DNA of 64,000 bases, taken from CAZUMJ01 sp964621605 (GTDB taxonomy: Bacteria; Actinomycetota; Acidimicrobiia; Acidimicrobiales; Iamiaceae). The stretch lies in contig CAZUMJ010000010.1 in assembly GCA_964621605.1 (NCBI GenBank), positions 1-64,000 of the forward strand, in the 5' to 3' direction. The translations under genes were made by a program, and so were the position numbers. Shown one piece after another: positions 44,637 to 54,310 of this stretch; the first letter of the stretch is position 1; each line of letters starts with the position of its first letter. A model generated the notes under the pieces. The model saw nothing but the letters and a program-made list of their open reading frames with translations, searched no databases and had not been told where the DNA came from.

Positions 44637-47600
44637 AGCCGCTCAAGCTCGACGCCGAGGCGTTCGGTGCGTTCGCGGGTCACATCTCGGTCGACTTCGA
44701 GGCGCTCGCGCCCCGTGGCCTCTATCTCATCAGCGGCGACACGGGCACGGGCAAGACCACCCTCTTCGATGCGATGTGTTGGGCGCTGTACGGGTCGCTA
44801 CCTCGCTCGGGCGCCAACAGGTCCGGGTCCGACGACAAGGTCCGGTCCGACTACGTCGACGAGGCGACGCGCTGCGAGGTGCGCTTCACCTTCGAGTGCG
44901 ACGGCGAGCGCTACACGGTGGTGCGCAACGCCGAGTACACGCGTCCCAAGATGGTTGGACAGGGCGTGCGCACAGAACCCGCGTCTGCCGTGCTCGTCCA
45001 TCACCGCCCCGGCGAAGATCACGAGGTCGCCACGAAGGCAAAGCCCGTCACCGCGGCATGCACTGATCTGCTCGGCCTCGACGCCACCCAGTTCCAGCGG
45101 GTGGTCCTGCTCCCTCAGGGCGAGTTCAGCCGGTTCCTGCTCGCGAACAGCACCGAGCGCGAAGGGCTTCTCGCCAAGCTGTTCGGCAGCGGGGTGTTCG
45201 ACAGCATCGTGGCCCAGCTCAAGGCCGAGCAGGAGCGCCTCAGGGCAGACCTGGCCGCGACAGAGCAGGAGGCGAAAGGTTGGCTGCACCAGGCCGCACA
45301 GCACCTGACGCGCGCCGAGGAACTTCTCGAAGCTCAGGAGCCGGTCGATGGTGTGCAGCCAGCGCTGCGCACGGGCGACGCAGAGGCGCCGCTGTCGTCG
45401 GAGCAGTCGGCCTTTGTGCCCGAGCCAGACCCTGCCGTCGAGCTCGAGCGGTTGCAGCAGCAGCTCACGCGCGTCGACGCCGCACATGCGGAGGTGCAGC
45501 AGGCAGCGACGCGCGCTCGTGCCCGCGCCGGCGATGCTCGGGCCAAGGCCGCCCGCGCCTCTGAGGCGGCAGCTCGCTTCGACAAGGCTGCAGTGTTGCG
45601 CTCGTCGTTGGATGAGCTCGCCAACGCGGAGACCGAGATCGCCCGGGCAGAGGCGGCAGCCAGGGCATCCGCTGCAGCCCGGCCCGTCGTCAAGGCTGCC
45701 GAAGCGTTCGACGAGGCCGAGGAGCAGTGTCGCAAGGCCACCGCGACACTCCTGGACCGCCGATCGTCAATCGAGGCAGCGTTCGCCCACCTGGGCCTCG
45801 AGGTCAGCTCCGACGAGGCACCGCTGATGTTGGAGCGTCGTCGCCACTCGCTCGCGGAGGATTGCGCGCGGCAGCGCGGAGCGTTGCAGGGCCACGCCGA
45901 TGCGGTTGCGCGTGAGGCCGATGCACGGACCGAGGTCGATGAGGTGTCCAAAGCGGTCGTGGGGTGCGGCAACGATCGCGACCTCGCGCGTGCGGACGTC
46001 GAACGGTCGGCGGCGGCCCTCGCAGAGCTGGGCGAGCCCGCCAATGAGCTGGAGGTGGTGGGCCGACAGCTCGAGGAGCGTCAAGCCGCCGTGGGTACGC
46101 GCGCTGACCTCGACGAGCAACTCGTCGCGTTGCAGCAGGTGGAGCAAGCCCAGGTCGAGGCAGCGAGCCGGGCGAGGGACACGCTCGACAGGTACCTGGC
46201 GTCGACCGCTCCGCGCCTTGCGGAGCAGCTCGTGGAGGGTGAACCCTGCCCGGTCTGTGGCAGCGTCGACCACCCCGAGCCGGCCACCGCGGCAGACGCC
46301 GGTCCGGTCAGCTGGGATGCCGTCGAGGGAGCGAACGAGGCGAGCCAACGAGCTGACGAGTGCGTCTCGGAGCTCCGGCGTCGCATCGGAGAGCTTCGCG
46401 GCAGGCTCGGCGAGGCTGCTGACACACCCTGCAACGTCCTGCGTTCGCAATGCGCGGAGCTGACGGATCAGCAGCAGGTCCTTCGCGCTCGGTTCGAGCG
46501 CAAGGCAGAGGTCGAATCGGAGCTGCGTGATCGCCAACGCTCCGTCACCGACGCGGAGACCACGCTCGTGCGCCTAACTGAACGGCAGCAGCAAGTCAAC
46601 AACGAGCTCGACGCCGCGCGTGTAGCCGCCGAAGCAGCACGTGCCGCCGCGGCCGGCATCGACGAGGGGGCACTTGCGACACGTGAGAGCGGGCTCAGAG
46701 CCCTCGCGGAGCAACTCGGCGGCTACGACGACATCGTCACCAGGGCAGCGCGGGCAGAGGAGGCGGTCGAGCGCGCGAAGCAGGTGCTTGCCGAAGCCAC
46801 TCACGAGGCGGCTGGCGTCGACGTGACAACTGCACGCGCGGCGCTGATGCCGGCAGAGGACGAAGCACGCGCACTTGATGCGGCCACGAAGCACGCGGCC
46901 GACCGAGCAGCGGCGGAGTCGGGGCTCCAGACGCTCCGGGAGCAGGGCGTTCCCGAGGAGCGTCCGGCGGTGGATGAGCTTGCCGTGGCGGCTGAGCAGG
47001 CCGAGGTCGAGGCAGGTGCACGTGATCGGACGGCGACCGAGGTGGGCGTCCATCGAGACACGGCGGCCGAGGCGCTGAAGCTGATCGGGGACTCGGACGA
47101 GCAGACGCAGGTGCTGCGGGCCGCGACCGAGGTCGCCCGCCGTGCCCACGAGGTGTGCAGCGGCAGCTCAGCGCAACGCGTCCCACTCCCACGGTGGGTG
47201 CTCGCGCACGAGCTCGACCGGGTACTCGCGGCCGCGAACGCCCACCTCAGCCAGATGACCGCGGACCGCTACACCCTGGAGCGCGCCACCGAGGCCGCCG
47301 ACAGGCGTAAGTCCGCAGGGCTCGACCTCCTCGTGGCCGATACGCACACGGGCAGGAAGCGTCCGCCGACGACGTTGTCGGGCGGGGAGACATTCCAGGC
47401 ATCGCTCGCGCTTGCCCTGGGGCTCGCCGACGTCGTCAGCCAGGGGGGCACGGCAGGCGGCCACCGCTTCGAGGCGCTCTTCGTCGACGAAGGGTTCGGG
47501 TCCCTGTCCGAGGAGGCGCTCGACGAGGCCATCAGGGCTCTGGAAGGTCTCCACGCCACGGGTGGCCGCACCGTCGGGGCGATCACCCACGTGGCATCGA

Positions 47601-47680
47601 TGAAGGAGGCGATGCACGTCGGCATCGAAGTGCGCCGTGCCCCCGACGGCCGCGGCTCGGAGGTGCTCGTGCACGTCTGA
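44633..47680 (+). CDS. sbcC: DNA repair ATPase SbcC
   Basis: 1015 residues from GTG 44633, overlapping the sbcD stop. Walker A is GDTGTGKTT (35-43). Long coiled coils rich in Ala, Glu and Arg surround the zinc hook CPVC at 539-542. The ABC signature LSGGETFQASLALALGLADV and Walker B ALFVDEGFGSLSE are near the C-terminus, as in all SbcC/Rad50 proteins. It tethers DNA and controls the SbcD nuclease through ATP binding. Length and domain order are normal. The strong Ala/Glu bias gives long open frames on other strands that are not genes. Confidence 0.95.
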   Translation: MKPLKLDAEAFGAFAGHISVDFEALAPRGLYLISGDTGTGKTTLFDAMCWALYGSLPRSGANRSGSDDKVRSDYVDEATRCEVRFTFECDGERYTVVRNAEYTRPKMVGQGVRTEPASAVLVHHRPGEDHEVATKAKPVTAACTDLLGLDATQFQRVVLLPQGEFSRFLLANSTEREGLLAKLFGSGVFDSIVAQLKAEQERLRADLAATEQEAKGWLHQAAQHLTRAEELLEAQEPVDGVQPALRTGDAEAPLSSEQSAFVPEPDPAVELERLQQQLTRVDAAHAEVQQAATRARARAGDARAKAARASEAAARFDKAAVLRSSLDELANAETEIARAEAAARASAAARPVVKAAEAFDEAEEQCRKATATLLDRRSSIEAAFAHLGLEVSSDEAPLMLERRRHSLAEDCARQRGALQGHADAVAREADARTEVDEVSKAVVGCGNDRDLARADVERSAAALAELGEPANELEVVGRQLEERQAAVGTRADLDEQLVALQQVEQAQVEAASRARDTLDRYLASTAPRLAEQLVEGEPCPVCGSVDHPEPATAADAGPVSWDAVEGANEASQRADECVSELRRRIGELRGRLGEAADTPCNVLRSQCAELTDQQQVLRARFERKAEVESELRDRQRSVTDAETTLVRLTERQQQVNNELDAARVAAEAARAAAAGIDEGALATRESGLRALAEQLGGYDDIVTRAARAEEAVERAKQVLAEATHEAAGVDVTTARAALMPAEDEARALDAATKHAADRAAAESGLQTLREQGVPEERPAVDELAVAAEQAEVEAGARDRTATEVGVHRDTAAEALKLIGDSDEQTQVLRAATEVARRAHEVCSGSSAQRVPLPRWVLAHELDRVLAAANAHLSQMTADRYTLERATEAADRRKSAGLDLLVADTHTGRKRPPTTLSGGETFQASLALALGLADVVSQGGTAGGHRFEALFVDEGFGSLSEEALDEAIRALEGLHATGGRTVGAITHVASMKEAMHVGIEVRRAPDGRGSEVLVHV

Positions 47681-47705
47681 CAGCACTCGCTGCCGCGCCT
47701 CGCGG

Positions 47706-48296
47706 TCAGTTCTCGGGTGGGGCAGCGAGGCGCTCAAGGACCGGCAGGGCATCGAGCAGTGCCATCAGCTCCGAGACGCCGAGGGCGGCGAGCTGCTGGG
47801 CCAGCCACTGGTCCTTGCGTGCCCGTGACGACACGATCTGGCGGTGCCCGGCACGGGTCGTCGCGACACGCACCACACGGCGGTCGTCGGGGTCCGACTG
47901 GCGCGTGACGAGCCCGAGAGCCTCGAGCTCCTTCACCACCTTGGTCACCGTCGGCGGTGCCACCTGCTCGATCGTCGCCAAGTCGCCGAGTGTCAGCGGG
48001 CCCTCACGCCCGATCGTCGCGAGGTGGACCAACTTCGTCAGCGTGAGGCCGGTCGGAGCCTGCTGGCGCAACATGCGGTTCAGCCGGTGGATTGCCACGC
48101 GCAACCGGGCCGCCGTCTCGGGTGACAGCGTCGCGCTGGCAGGTGTCTCAGGCGGCGCATCGGGTGCAGGCGGCGCATCGGGTGCAGGCGGCGCATCGGG
48201 TGCAGGTGGCGGGGTGGGCTCGGGCACGGCCGCGTCCGGCGTGCCGGGGGTGGCCTTGTCGAGCGGGGTGATCTCCGGATGCGTCGTGCCGGTCAC
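47706..48296 (-). CDS. MarR family transcriptional regulator
   Basis: 196 residues. Residues 1-55 are Pro/Ala/Asp-rich and contain APDAPP three times in a row. The MarR domain fills the rest: LTKLVHLATIGREGPLTLGDLA, the recognition helix VAPPTVTKVVKELEALGLV and the wing SDPDDRRVVRVATT. It is divergent from the LLM oxidoreductase-aldehyde dehydrogenase operon with about 180 bp between the starts, so it probably controls that operon and itself. The low-complexity N-terminus is unusual for MarR proteins; the start could lie inside it, but no better start codon is evident. Confidence 0.85.
   Translation of the reverse strand: MTGTTHPEITPLDKATPGTPDAAVPEPTPPPAPDAPPAPDAPPAPDAPPETPASATLSPETAARLRVAIHRLNRMLRQQAPTGLTLTKLVHLATIGREGPLTLGDLATIEQVAPPTVTKVVKELEALGLVTRQSDPDDRRVVRVATTRAGHRQIVSSRARKDQWLAQQLAALGVSELMALLDALPVLERLAAPPEN
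48149..48202. repeat. 18-bp tandem repeat, three copies, inside the MarR gene
   Basis: CAGGCGGCGCATCGGGTG is repeated exactly three times and codes in frame for APDAPP in the N-terminal extension of the MarR regulator. Copy number can change without a frameshift. Confidence 0.8.
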
Positions 48297-48477
48297 TTCA
48301 CCAGGCTAACGACCGGTCGTGGTCTGCGGAGAGCCCCGCTCGACGAAGCGGTGCTGGAGATGAGGTGCCACGACGAGTTGCGACCGGCGTCCAGGCGGTA
48401 CCGTGAGCGGTGCCAGTACGCCGACGGCACGCCCCGTCGGGCTCGCCACACCATCCACGTTCCGGGGGGACGCCCGC

Positions 48478-49527
48478 ATGCAGATCACGATGCCGCTCAG
48501 CTACTCCGGAGGCTTCAAGGCGGCCTCCGATCAAGTGGCCGAGCTCGAGAAGGTCGGGCTCGACCTGGTGTGGGTCGCCGAGGCATACGGCTTCGATGCC
48601 CCGAGCCTGATGGGCTACCTCGCCGCCAACACCGAGCGGGTGCAGATCGCGGCGGGCATCCTGCCCATCTACTCCCGCACCCCAACCCTCATCGCAATGA
48701 CCGCTGCCGGGGTCGACGCCCTCTCCGACGGACGCTGCCAGCTCGGCCTGGGCGCCTCGGGCCCGCAGGTCATCGAGGGCTGGCACGGCGTGCCCTACAC
48801 CGCACCGCTCGGCCGCACCCGCGAGATCATCGAGATCTGCCGCAAGGTCTGGGCCCGCGAGGACCGCCTCGAACACGAGGGTCGCTTCTACAACCTCCCG
48901 CTCCCGGCCGATCAGGGCACCGGCCTCGGCAAGCCGCTCAAGATCATCGCCCACCCCGTCCGCAACCAGATCCCCATCTGGGTGGCGTCGCTCGGTCCGA
49001 AGAACGTGGCGATGACCGCTGAGCTCGCGAACGGCTGGCTGCCGCTGTTCTTCCTTCCGGACAAGGCGAAGGAGGTCTGGGGTGACGACCTCGCCGCAGG
49101 CGAGGCCAAGCGCGACCCGGCGCTCGGTCCGCTGCAGATCGCGGCCGGTGGGCTGCTCGCGATCGGCGAGGGCGACGACGTGCGGGCGCTGCGTGACCTC
49201 GCCCGCCCGATGGTCGCGCTCTACGTCGGTGGCATGGGTGCGAAGGGACGCAACTTCTACAACGACCTCGTCTGCCGCTACGGCTTCGAGGCCGAGGCCG
49301 CCGAGATCCAAGACCTCTACCTCGCAGGCAAGAAGGCCGAGGCGGCGGCGCTGGTCCCCGAGGCGCTCCTGGAAGCCACCACGTTGTGCGGCCCGGAGGG
49401 CTACGTCGCCGAACGCATCGCGGCGTACGCGGAGGCGGGCGTGACGCACCTGCAGATCACGCCGGTCCCGACCGGCGACCACACCGTCACGAGCCTCGTG
49501 GCCAAGGTGAAGGAGCTGTCCTCATGA
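48478..49527 (+). CDS. LLM class F420-dependent oxidoreductase, Rv3520c-like
   Basis: 349 residues from ATG 48478; a GTG-type start at 48403 would add 25 residues of no family likeness. The opening QITMPLSYSGGFK, then GLDLVWVAEAYGFDAPSLMGYLA, is the signature of the Rv3520c group of luciferase-like F420 enzymes. QIAAGILPIYSRTP, QLGLGASGPQVIEGWHG and IPIWVASLGPKN support the TIM-barrel flavin/F420 fold. The substrate is unknown. Its stop overlaps the aldehyde dehydrogenase start by four bases, so the two enzymes probably act in one pathway (for example, oxidation of an alcohol through an aldehyde to an acid). Confidence 0.88.
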   Translation: MQITMPLSYSGGFKAASDQVAELEKVGLDLVWVAEAYGFDAPSLMGYLAANTERVQIAAGILPIYSRTPTLIAMTAAGVDALSDGRCQLGLGASGPQVIEGWHGVPYTAPLGRTREIIEICRKVWAREDRLEHEGRFYNLPLPADQGTGLGKPLKIIAHPVRNQIPIWVASLGPKNVAMTAELANGWLPLFFLPDKAKEVWGDDLAAGEAKRDPALGPLQIAAGGLLAIGEGDDVRALRDLARPMVALYVGGMGAKGRNFYNDLVCRYGFEAEAAEIQDLYLAGKKAEAAALVPEALLEATTLCGPEGYVAERIAAYAEAGVTHLQITPVPTGDHTVTSLVAKVKELSS

Positions 49528-51293
49528 GCGACACCGAGATCGCGTCTGACGAGGTCGTCGGAGCACTACCGGACGAGGCCGAGGTGACGTCAGCTGTGGG
49601 AGCAGCAGACGAGGCCGAGGCGACGCCTGCCTCGAACGAGGGGGACGACGCCACGGCGGCGTCTCCAGCCGTCCAGGCGTCGGACGTGGCCGACCCGGTG
49701 CACCACTCGCTGGTGGCGGGAAGCCACGTCGGGAGCCTCGTGCGTGCCGGAGGCGTGCCGGCATCCGCTCGTGCCGTCATCGAGACGCGCGACCCGCGCA
49801 CCGGTGAGGTGATCGCGACCGTCCCAGACATGACCGCCTCCGAGGTCGCCGATGCCGTCGCCCGCGCTCGGGCGGCGCAGGCCGCGTGGGGGGGCATGCG
49901 CTTCCGTGAACGTGCCGCGCACCTCCTCGACGTCCGTGACCTGCTGCTCGACCGGGTCGAAGCCATCACCGACGTGATCTGCCGCGAGACCGGCAAGCTG
50001 CAGACCGAGGCCGTCATGACCGAGATCGTGGCGACGGTGGAGCTGATCGACCACTACGTGCGCCACGGCGAGAAGATCCTCGCGGCCGAGAAGGTGCGCC
50101 CGGGCACGATGGCTCACAAGCGTGCCTACCGCACCTTCGAACCCCTCGGCGTGGTCGGGGTGATCTCGCCGTGGAACTACCCCTTCACGCTCACGATGAC
50201 GCCGGTCATGTCGGCGCTCTTCGCCGGCAACACCGTGGTGCTCAAGCCGTCCGAGGTGACCCCGTTGGTGGGTCTCGAAGTCGGCAAGCTGTTCGCTGAG
50301 GTCGGCGCGCACCCGGAGATCGTCCAGGTCGTCACCGGCGGCGGTGGCACCGGCGAGTCGCTCGTGCGCGCGGGGGTCGACAAGGTGTGCTTCACCGGCT
50401 CGGTGCGCACCGGCAAGCGGGTGATGGCTGCCGCCGCGGACCACCTCACACCGGTCGTGCTCGAGCTCGGCGGCAAGGACCCGATGATCGTGTGCGACGA
50501 CGCCGACATCGCCCGCGCAGCGGGTGGCGCGCTGTGGGGCGCGTTTGCGAACTCCGGCCAGACCTGCATGGCGGTCGAGCGGGTGTACGTGCACGAGTCG
50601 GTGTACGACGAGTTCGTCGACGAGGTCGTCGCGCGCACCGCCAAGCTGCGCCAAGGGGTCGGCCCAGGCCACGACATCGGCTCCATGACGTTCGATCGCC
50701 AGGTCGAGATCGTCGAGCGCCACGTCGCCGATGCCCGCGCGAAGGGTGCCACGGTGCTCACCGGTGGCCGCCGCGTCCCCGATCGTGCAGGTCTTTGGTA
50801 CGAGCCGACGGTGCTCGTCGATGTCGACCACGACATGTTGATCATGACCGAGGAGACGTTCGGCCCGGTCCTGCCCATCATGAAGGTGGCCGATGACGAA
50901 GAGGCCCTGCGCCTCGCGAACGACTCGGTGTACGGCCTGAACTCGTCGGTGTGGACGACCGACCTTGCGCGTGGTGAACGCCTCGCCGCCCGTGTCGAAG
51001 CAGGCAACGTCTGCGTGAACGACACCATCGTGAGCTACGCCGTGACCGGCCTGCCCTTCGGTGGCGTCAAGGAATCGGGCATCGGGCGGGTGCACGGCGC
51101 AGAGGGGTTGCGCGAGTTCTCGTCCAGCAAGTCGATCCTCGTCGACCGTGGCTGGTTCGGGTCCCGTGAGCTGTGGTGGTATCCGTTGCCGCGGTCTCTC
51201 GGGTCGACCGTGATCCGCGTGATGCGTCTGCGCTACCGCCGTGGGCTCTCGCACAAGGTTCGGGCCCTCCTGCCGCGCCGTCGTCGCGCCTGA
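49524..51293 (+). CDS. Aldehyde dehydrogenase family protein
   Basis: 589 residues. After an acidic, low-complexity extension of about 65 residues comes a full NAD(P)-dependent aldehyde dehydrogenase: SPWNYPF, KPSEVTPL, FTGSVRTGK, ELGGKDP with the general-base Glu near 314, and GQTCMAVER with catalytic Cys348. The C-terminal 45 residues (SRELWWYPLP, then a basic tail ending PRRRRA) are typical of membrane-associated actinobacterial members. It oxidises an aldehyde to the acid. The gene is coupled to the LLM oxidoreductase upstream and ends 6 bp before a DUF2142 gene. Confidence 0.9.
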   Translation: MSDTEIASDEVVGALPDEAEVTSAVGAADEAEATPASNEGDDATAASPAVQASDVADPVHHSLVAGSHVGSLVRAGGVPASARAVIETRDPRTGEVIATVPDMTASEVADAVARARAAQAAWGGMRFRERAAHLLDVRDLLLDRVEAITDVICRETGKLQTEAVMTEIVATVELIDHYVRHGEKILAAEKVRPGTMAHKRAYRTFEPLGVVGVISPWNYPFTLTMTPVMSALFAGNTVVLKPSEVTPLVGLEVGKLFAEVGAHPEIVQVVTGGGGTGESLVRAGVDKVCFTGSVRTGKRVMAAAADHLTPVVLELGGKDPMIVCDDADIARAAGGALWGAFANSGQTCMAVERVYVHESVYDEFVDEVVARTAKLRQGVGPGHDIGSMTFDRQVEIVERHVADARAKGATVLTGGRRVPDRAGLWYEPTVLVDVDHDMLIMTEETFGPVLPIMKVADDEEALRLANDSVYGLNSSVWTTDLARGERLAARVEAGNVCVNDTIVSYAVTGLPFGGVKESGIGRVHGAEGLREFSSSKSILVDRGWFGSRELWWYPLPRSLGSTVIRVMRLRYRRGLSHKVRALLPRRRRA

Positions 51294-51299
51294 CGCCGC

Positions 51300-52796
51300 A
51301 TGGCGAGCTCCACCGAGGCGCTCGCCTCACCGACGCGTGCCGTGGCCCCACGCCGCGCGGGCCGCTACCTGCACCTGTGGTTCGTGCTGGTGGTCGGGCT
51401 CGCCGGTGCGGTCCTCGCCGTCATCGTGCCCCCGGGCAAGCCGCCGGACGAGTACGCGCACCTGCAGCGCATCTGGTCGATCAGCCAGGGGCGGGTCGTG
51501 CCGGAGGTTCGCTCGGACGGCACGGGCGGAGGGCCGGTCGAGGCGTGCATCACGGCGTTCGGCGACACCGGGTTTCGCAACTACCTGAGCACGAAGCCCG
51601 TGTCGTTCTCGAAGATGTGGCACAGCCCGCTGCCATGCAGGGGCGAAGGACGCGCCACGACCTTCCAGGACTTCGGCAACACCGCGGTCAACAGTCCCGT
51701 CACCTATGCGCCGCAGGTGGTGGCGATGACGACGCTCGACGCCCTTGGGGCGTCGGTGACGGCGATGATCATTGGCGCTCGCCTTGCCGCGCTTGCGGCG
51801 TACTTGGCGCTCGTCGCCATCGCGATCGTGGTGGCCCCACGTGCGAAGGCGTGGTTCGTGCTCATCGGCGGCTTGCCCGCCGCGGTGGGTCTGGCATCCA
51901 CGTTGTCGTCGGACTCGATGGTCCTGGGCCCGGCGCTGCTCAGCGTTGCGCTCATCCTGCGGTTGCGGGCCGGCGCGCCGACCGATGATGCACGCCGCTG
52001 CAGGCATCTGAGGTTGGCGCTTGCGTGCACGCTCCTGGTGTTGTGCGTGGCGAAGAACTCCTACGGCCCTTTCGTCCTCCTCTGGTTCCTCGTGCCGCTG
52101 CCGGAAGGGGACGGCATCGGTGCCGTCAACGGGTGGCGCCGCCTGCTGGTCCGGCTGTCGGTACCCGCCGCGGGTGCGGTGCTCGCCGGGCTGTGGGCGT
52201 CGCTCGTCGGGAACGTGACCCGCTTCCCGCCCTCGCGCGTGTTTCCCGGAGTCGATCCGCACGGGCAGCTCTCGTGGGTGTTGCGCCACCCGATCGATGC
52301 TGCGTCGGTGCTGTGGCACACGGTGGCGTCACGCGAGTTCTTCGGGGCGATCGTGCCTCGGGTGGTCGGCCGCTACCCGTCGGGACGGGTCGGCCTCGAC
52401 GGTGCCATCCACTCGCCTGCGGTGCCGCCATGGATCCTGGCGGTGATCGTCGTGTGCGCCGGGTTCGTGCTGTGGAGCGAGCGAGGGGCACGACGCGACG
52501 GAGCGAGCGGTCTGGTTGCCGGCGTCGTCGCAGCGGTGGCGGTCGGCAGCGCGCTCCTGGTGATGGTGCTGGTGTACAGCGTGTCGAGCCCGGTGGGATG
52601 GCCGAACGTGCTGTTGCTGCAGGGGCGCTACTTCACGCCGCTGCTGGGATTGGCGGTGCTTCCCTTGGCGGAGCGGCGATCGCCGCGCACGCAGCCTGGC
52701 GCGGTCATCACACGCGTGCACGCGGGAGCCCTCGCGTGCACGGGAGTGGCCCTCGCGGGCTGCATCGCAGCGGCCTGGACCATGTACTTCCGCTGA
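51300..52796 (+). CDS. DUF2142 family multi-pass membrane protein
   Basis: 498 residues with about ten hydrophobic spans. Early in the protein is KPPDEYAHLQR after the first span, and near the end LLLQGRYFTPLLGLAVLP; both are hallmarks of DUF2142, a family with the build of lipid-linked-sugar glycosyltransferases (GT-C). A role in cell-envelope polysaccharide assembly is plausible but unproven. The start lies 6 bp after the aldehyde dehydrogenase stop, so it may be cotranscribed, though no functional link is evident. Confidence 0.82.
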   Translation: MASSTEALASPTRAVAPRRAGRYLHLWFVLVVGLAGAVLAVIVPPGKPPDEYAHLQRIWSISQGRVVPEVRSDGTGGGPVEACITAFGDTGFRNYLSTKPVSFSKMWHSPLPCRGEGRATTFQDFGNTAVNSPVTYAPQVVAMTTLDALGASVTAMIIGARLAALAAYLALVAIAIVVAPRAKAWFVLIGGLPAAVGLASTLSSDSMVLGPALLSVALILRLRAGAPTDDARRCRHLRLALACTLLVLCVAKNSYGPFVLLWFLVPLPEGDGIGAVNGWRRLLVRLSVPAAGAVLAGLWASLVGNVTRFPPSRVFPGVDPHGQLSWVLRHPIDAASVLWHTVASREFFGAIVPRVVGRYPSGRVGLDGAIHSPAVPPWILAVIVVCAGFVLWSERGARRDGASGLVAGVVAAVAVGSALLVMVLVYSVSSPVGWPNVLLLQGRYFTPLLGLAVLPLAERRSPRTQPGAVITRVHAGALACTGVALAGCIAAAWTMYFR

Positions 52797-52816
52797 GCGT
52801 CGCTACCCTCGGTGAG

Positions 52817-53206
52817 ATGACGCTCGACGCAGACCTGCACGCCCTTGCAACTGCCGCCAACTTCGCGGCACTCACCACGCTCGGGGCAGATGGCTCGCCG
52901 TCCACGCAGATGATGTGGGTGCATGCGGACGACGACTGCCTGCTCATCAACACCGAGGTGGAGCGCAACAAGTTCCGCAACCTCTCCCGCGACCCCCGCG
53001 TCACCGTCTTGGTCTTCGACGCTGCCTCGCCGTATCGCTACGTCGAGGCGCGCGGGCGGGTGGTCGACACCGTCGTGGGTGACGCTGCCCGGGCACAGCT
53101 CGACGAGTTGGCGCACAAGTACACCGATGCGCCCTACGCGAATCCGGTGGGGAGCGACCGGGTGATCGTGCGCATCCGTCCGGAGCGGATCGTCAAGAAG
53201 CTCTGA
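52817..53206 (+). CDS. PPOX class F420-dependent oxidoreductase-like protein
   Basis: 129 residues from ATG 52817, preceded by GGTGAG. The split-barrel FMN/F420 pattern is clear: FAALTTLGADGSPSTQMMWVH, then LLINTEVERNKFRNLSRDPRVTV, then YRYVEARGRV, and a C-terminal RVIVRIRPERIVKKL. This is the PNPOx-like/Rv1155 group, whose actinobacterial members bind F420. The exact substrate is unknown. It starts 20 bp after the DUF2142 gene and is followed by a convergent gene. Confidence 0.85.
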   Translation: MTLDADLHALATAANFAALTTLGADGSPSTQMMWVHADDDCLLINTEVERNKFRNLSRDPRVTVLVFDAASPYRYVEARGRVVDTVVGDAARAQLDELAHKYTDAPYANPVGSDRVIVRIRPERIVKKL

Positions 53207-53316
53207 CGGCTGACCTGGTGCCCCACGCCGCGATGGTGGCCACGAGGCGCGGCGCGTAGTGGGGGGAGCGGGCGCGGGAAGGCGCGGCGAAGGCTGGAGC
53301 GGACGAGGCCGAGTGG

Positions 53317-54276
53317 TCAGGCGTGGGCGCGGGCGAGCGCCGCTTCGGCTTCGTCGACGAAGCGCGTCACGAGCTCACCGGCCGGAACGAGCTCGGTGAT
53401 CGCGCCGACGCCTTGGCCCGCCGGGTAGAACTCACGGCGCACGTCGACATCCGGTGTGGAGAGGTCGCCGCCCAGGTGGTTCGCGCCCGTGCGGTACGAC
53501 GTGAAGAGCTGCTCGGGGAACGGCTTCAGCTCGTCGGGGTGGTCTTCGAAGTGCTGGGTGTACTCGCTTCGGATCACGCGGCAGGTCTTGCCGGTGTAGG
53601 CGCGACTGACGACGGTGCCGTCCTCGGGGAGGCCGAGCAGCGCATCCTTGTAGCCGATGACGCTGCGGGCCTCGGGGGTGGCGATGAAGCGGGTGCCCAC
53701 CCACACGCCGTCGGCGCCCAACATGAGTGCGGCGGCGAGGCCCCGGCCGTCGAAGATGCCCCCGGCCGCGACGACGGGCACGCGGTCGCCGACCGCGTCG
53801 ACGACCTGCGGGACGAGCGCCATCGTGGCGACCTGCCCGGTGTGGCCGCCCGCCTCGGTGCCTTGGGCGACCACCAGGTCACAGCCCGCTTCGACCGCCG
53901 CGATGGCGTGGCGAACCTTTCCGCACATGTTCACCACGAGCAGGTTCAGCTCGTGGCAGAGGTCGATGACCTCTCGTGGGACACCGAGCCCGGCGACGAA
54001 CACGCTGGCGCCGCCCTTGGCGAGCTCACGGACCTTTGCTTCCATCTGGTCGGGGAGAGCGGTGAGCAGGTCGACACCGAACGGCTTGTCGGTGGCGGCG
54101 CGCACTGCCGCGATCTCCGCGGTGAAGGTGTCGTCGCCCATCGTCGACGCACCGAGACACCCGAACCCTCCGGCCTCGGACACTGCGACGACGAGCTCGT
54201 GGTAGGACACGCCGCCCATTCCCGCCAGCATCACGGGGTGTTCGACGTCGAGGATCTCGGTGAGGCGCGTCTTCAT
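53317..54276 (-). CDS. Nitronate monooxygenase family flavoprotein
   Basis: 319 residues from ATG 54276. The TIM-barrel NMO/2-nitropropane dioxygenase motifs are present: PVMLAGMGGVSYHELVVAVSEAGGFG, GVDLLTALP, VVAQGTEAGGHTG with the catalytic His, PVVAAGGIFDGRGLAAALMLGADGVWVGTRF for FMN phosphate binding. The enzyme oxidises alkyl nitronates, although many members serve as other FMN enzymes or enoyl-reductase-like proteins. It is followed on the same strand (34 bp on the start side) by the flavoprotein gene, so the two may be cotranscribed. Confidence 0.88.
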   Translation of the reverse strand: MKTRLTEILDVEHPVMLAGMGGVSYHELVVAVSEAGGFGCLGASTMGDDTFTAEIAAVRAATDKPFGVDLLTALPDQMEAKVRELAKGGASVFVAGLGVPREVIDLCHELNLLVVNMCGKVRHAIAAVEAGCDLVVAQGTEAGGHTGQVATMALVPQVVDAVGDRVPVVAAGGIFDGRGLAAALMLGADGVWVGTRFIATPEARSVIGYKDALLGLPEDGTVVSRAYTGKTCRVIRSEYTQHFEDHPDELKPFPEQLFTSYRTGANHLGGDLSTPDVDVRREFYPAGQGVGAITELVPAGELVTRFVDEAEAALARAHA

Positions 54277-54310
54277 GGCGGAATCGTAGAGCGCGAACCT
54301 GACCGGTGGG

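Noticed and set aside
48403..48477. Upstream start for the LLM oxidoreductase
   Set aside because: The extra 25 residues have no family likeness; ATG 48478 gives the conserved N-terminus.
49590..51254. 554-codon antisense open frame over the aldehyde dehydrogenase gene
   Set aside because: Low-complexity His/Asp/Arg-rich translation; the sense strand carries all catalytic motifs.
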